A stretch of DNA of 64,000 bases from Vicinamibacterales bacterium (GTDB lineage: Bacteria; Acidobacteriota; Vicinamibacteria; Vicinamibacterales; UBA2999): assembly GCA_030680175.1 (NCBI GenBank), contig JAUXWO010000051.1, positions 96,516-160,515 of the forward strand, read 5' to 3'. The position numbers and the translations under genes are program-made. Every line of letters begins with the position of its first letter. The first letter of the stretch is position 1. The notes below the pieces were generated by a model, which ran no database searches, was not told where the DNA came from, and was given only the letters and a program-made list of their open reading frames with translations. Positions 62,827-64,000 of the stretch are shown piece by piece.

Positions 62827-63462
62827 ATGAGAACCCACAAGCTCGTCCTTGGCTTCGTCGCCACCGTCCTGCTGGCCGCCTGCGGTGGCGGCGGCACCGA
62901 GCCGGCACCAGCGGCGGAACCCGCAGCCGCCACCGCCCCGGCGCCGGTCGACCAGTTCATGGCGCGTCTGGCCCAGCACTGCGGTCAGGCCTTTGCCGGC
63001 CGCATCATCACCAACGAACCGCCGCAGCCGAACGACGCATTCGAAGGACAGGCGCTCATCATGCATGTGCGCGAGTGCAGCGAGGGCGAACTGAAGGTGC
63101 CCTTCCACGTCGGCAACGACCACAGCCGCACGTGGGTGCTCACGCGCACCCCCACCGGACTGCGCCTGAAGCACGATCACCGGCACGAGGACGGCACCGA
63201 CGATGCGGTGACGATGTACGGGGGCGACACGGCCTCGGCGGGAACGGAGGTGCGGCAGGAGTTCCCGGTGGATCAGGACTCGATCGACATGTTCCAGCGC
63301 GAGGGGCTCACCGCCTCGCTCGAGAACACGTGGGCGATGGAGATCGAACCGGGCCGCCGCTTCCTGTACGAACTGGCCCGTCCCACGGGACGCCTCTTTC
63401 AGGTGGAATTCGACCTGACGACACCGGTCGACACGCCGCCGGTGCCGTGGGGGCACAGATAG
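62827..63462 (+). CDS. Small lipoprotein of unknown function
   Basis: The 211-residue product has lipobox LLAAC (Cys19), a Gly/Pro/Ala-rich linker and a beta-rich domain with GRIITNEPPQPND, VRECSEGELKVPFHVG and a His/Asp-rich LKHDHRHEDGTDDAVTMYGG (20 residues), which might bind a metal. The C-terminal RPTGRLFQVEFDL looks like a closing strand. I recognise no family. Its last residue and stop (AGA TAG) belong to the GATA word array that follows. Confidence 0.72.
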   Translation: MRTHKLVLGFVATVLLAACGGGGTEPAPAAEPAAATAPAPVDQFMARLAQHCGQAFAGRIITNEPPQPNDAFEGQALIMHVRECSEGELKVPFHVGNDHSRTWVLTRTPTGLRLKHDHRHEDGTDDAVTMYGGDTASAGTEVRQEFPVDQDSIDMFQREGLTASLENTWAMEIEPGRRFLYELARPTGRLFQVEFDLTTPVDTPPVPWGHR

Positions 63463-63682
63463 ATAGATCAATAGGTAGATCACGACATCTGCTGAGCTCG
63501 TGACGTGGTGATCTGGTGATGGAGTGTTCGATGTGCGGAGGTACGACCTCGCTGGTGATGTCAGATAGATCGCAGATCAGAAGCTACATCGCACATCGGA
63601 GCATCGCGCATCCGATCACCACATCACCACATCACGAGATCACCAGATAACAGCTCTCTGAAATCTGTCTATCTATCTATCT
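63457..63682. repeat. Inverted GATA/CACCACATCACC word array between convergent genes
   Basis: AGATAGATAGAT (63457-63468) and its exact complement (63671-63682) enclose GTGGTGATCTGGTGATGG words (63499-63522) and their near-complement ATCACCACATCACC words (63614-63652). The outer arms supply the stop codons of both flanking genes. The inner words are the same as in the array between hslU and hslV. Confidence 0.9.
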
Positions 63683-64000
63683 TCGCCCTGGGATGCGCCT
63701 TGCGGTAGACCTCCATCAACTGCGCGGCGTTGACGTGCGTGTAGCGCTCCGTGGTGGTGAGCTGCGAATGGCCGAGCAGCTCCTGGATCGCGCGCAGGTC
63801 GGCGCCGCGCTGCAGCAGGTGCGTGGCGAACGAGTGCCGCAGCGCGTGCGGGCTGATGCCGAAGCGCGTGCTGCACTGCGCCACGTAGGCGAGGACGAGG
63901 CGGTGGACGCTGCGGCCCGTCAGCCGCGTGCCGCGGAATCGCGCGCCTCGAATGCTGCAGATCGATAACCGTGCATGCCCTCGCCTCCCATGATGCAGCG
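63669..64000 (-). CDS. XerC/XerD-type tyrosine recombinase, C-terminal part only
   Basis: The visible 110 residues end in the catalytic region: [20 protein letters not shown], then [18 protein letters not shown] with the His-x-x-Arg pair, [15 protein letters not shown] with the nucleophilic tyrosine, and a closing [13 protein letters not shown]. These are the hallmarks of Xer recombinases that resolve chromosome dimers. The frame is open to the window edge, so the start lies outside. The last residues KIDR and the stop come from the GATA repeat. In many bacteria xerC is next to hslVU; here it is 30 kb away. Confidence 0.92.
   Translation of the reverse strand, partial: LHHGRRGHARLSICSIRGARFRGTRLTGRSVHRLVLAYVAQCSTRFGISPHALRHSFATHLLQRGADLRAIQELLGHSQLTTTERYTHVNAAQLMEVYRKAHPRAKIDR

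Overview
The window is a piece of a GC-rich bacterial chromosome (by eye around 70 percent GC) packed with genes on both strands and without rRNA, tRNA or CRISPR loci that I can see. The best taxonomic hint is the full-length MacB-like orphan permease at 59227-61680, of the acidobacterial duplicated orphan permease (ADOP) type. Together with the many secreted DUF885, M24, DUF1028, amidase and PEGA proteins and the base composition, it suggests Acidobacteriota, probably Vicinamibacteria. This is inference; no marker gene is present to prove it.

Layout. 1-2362: B12-dependent ribonucleotide reductase (cut by the window edge). 2.8-7.1 kb: a lipoprotein, a sensor kinase/NtrC-type regulator pair and a divergent CPBP protease. 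7.1-16.9 kb: one tightly coupled minus-strand run, accC - biotin carrier - tamB - a seven-POTRA BamA/TamA-like barrel - a SurA-N-like chaperone, joining acyl-CoA carboxylase to outer-membrane biogenesis. 17-24 kb: YceI with its likely MarR regulator, a YkvI-type membrane protein, a periplasmic PPP-type phosphatase, an M24 peptidase, and a phosphate transporter/PhoU pair. 24-34 kb: PqiA-like protein, DUF1028, RluA-type protein, a mini zinc-ribbon, the carboxyltransferase subunit that could partner AccC and the carrier, FAA hydrolase, FN3 lipoprotein and HslUV. 34-41 kb: a PEGA protein, a two-gene secreted-protein cassette bracketed by two direct copies of a ~140 bp element, and an APC permease. 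41.5-52 kb: a regulatory block with ECF sigma/anti-sigma, three sensor kinases and response regulators (two sets paired) and an ABC-F ATPase. 52-64 kb: amidase, MurQ and a GlcNAc-type kinase facing each other across a large hairpin, DUF885 peptidase, ADOP permease, an AbiEii-type nucleotidyltransferase pair, a lipoprotein and the C-terminal part of a XerC/XerD recombinase.

Two genome-wide habits stand out. First, many start codons sit 5-9 nt (most often exactly 6 nt) after a -10-like hexamer of the form TAnnnT, implying widespread leaderless transcripts. Second, most longer intergenic gaps are filled by short-period (7-10 nt) word arrays. The words recur at separate loci, are often arranged as long imperfect palindromes at gene 3' ends, and in several cases provide the last codons or the stop codon of the neighbouring gene. 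In two places such repeats appear to have removed a stop codon (the barrel protein at 7088-10774 and the kinase at 54157-56094). These arrays, the paired ~140 bp elements and the two REP-like perfect hairpins are the most unusual material here.
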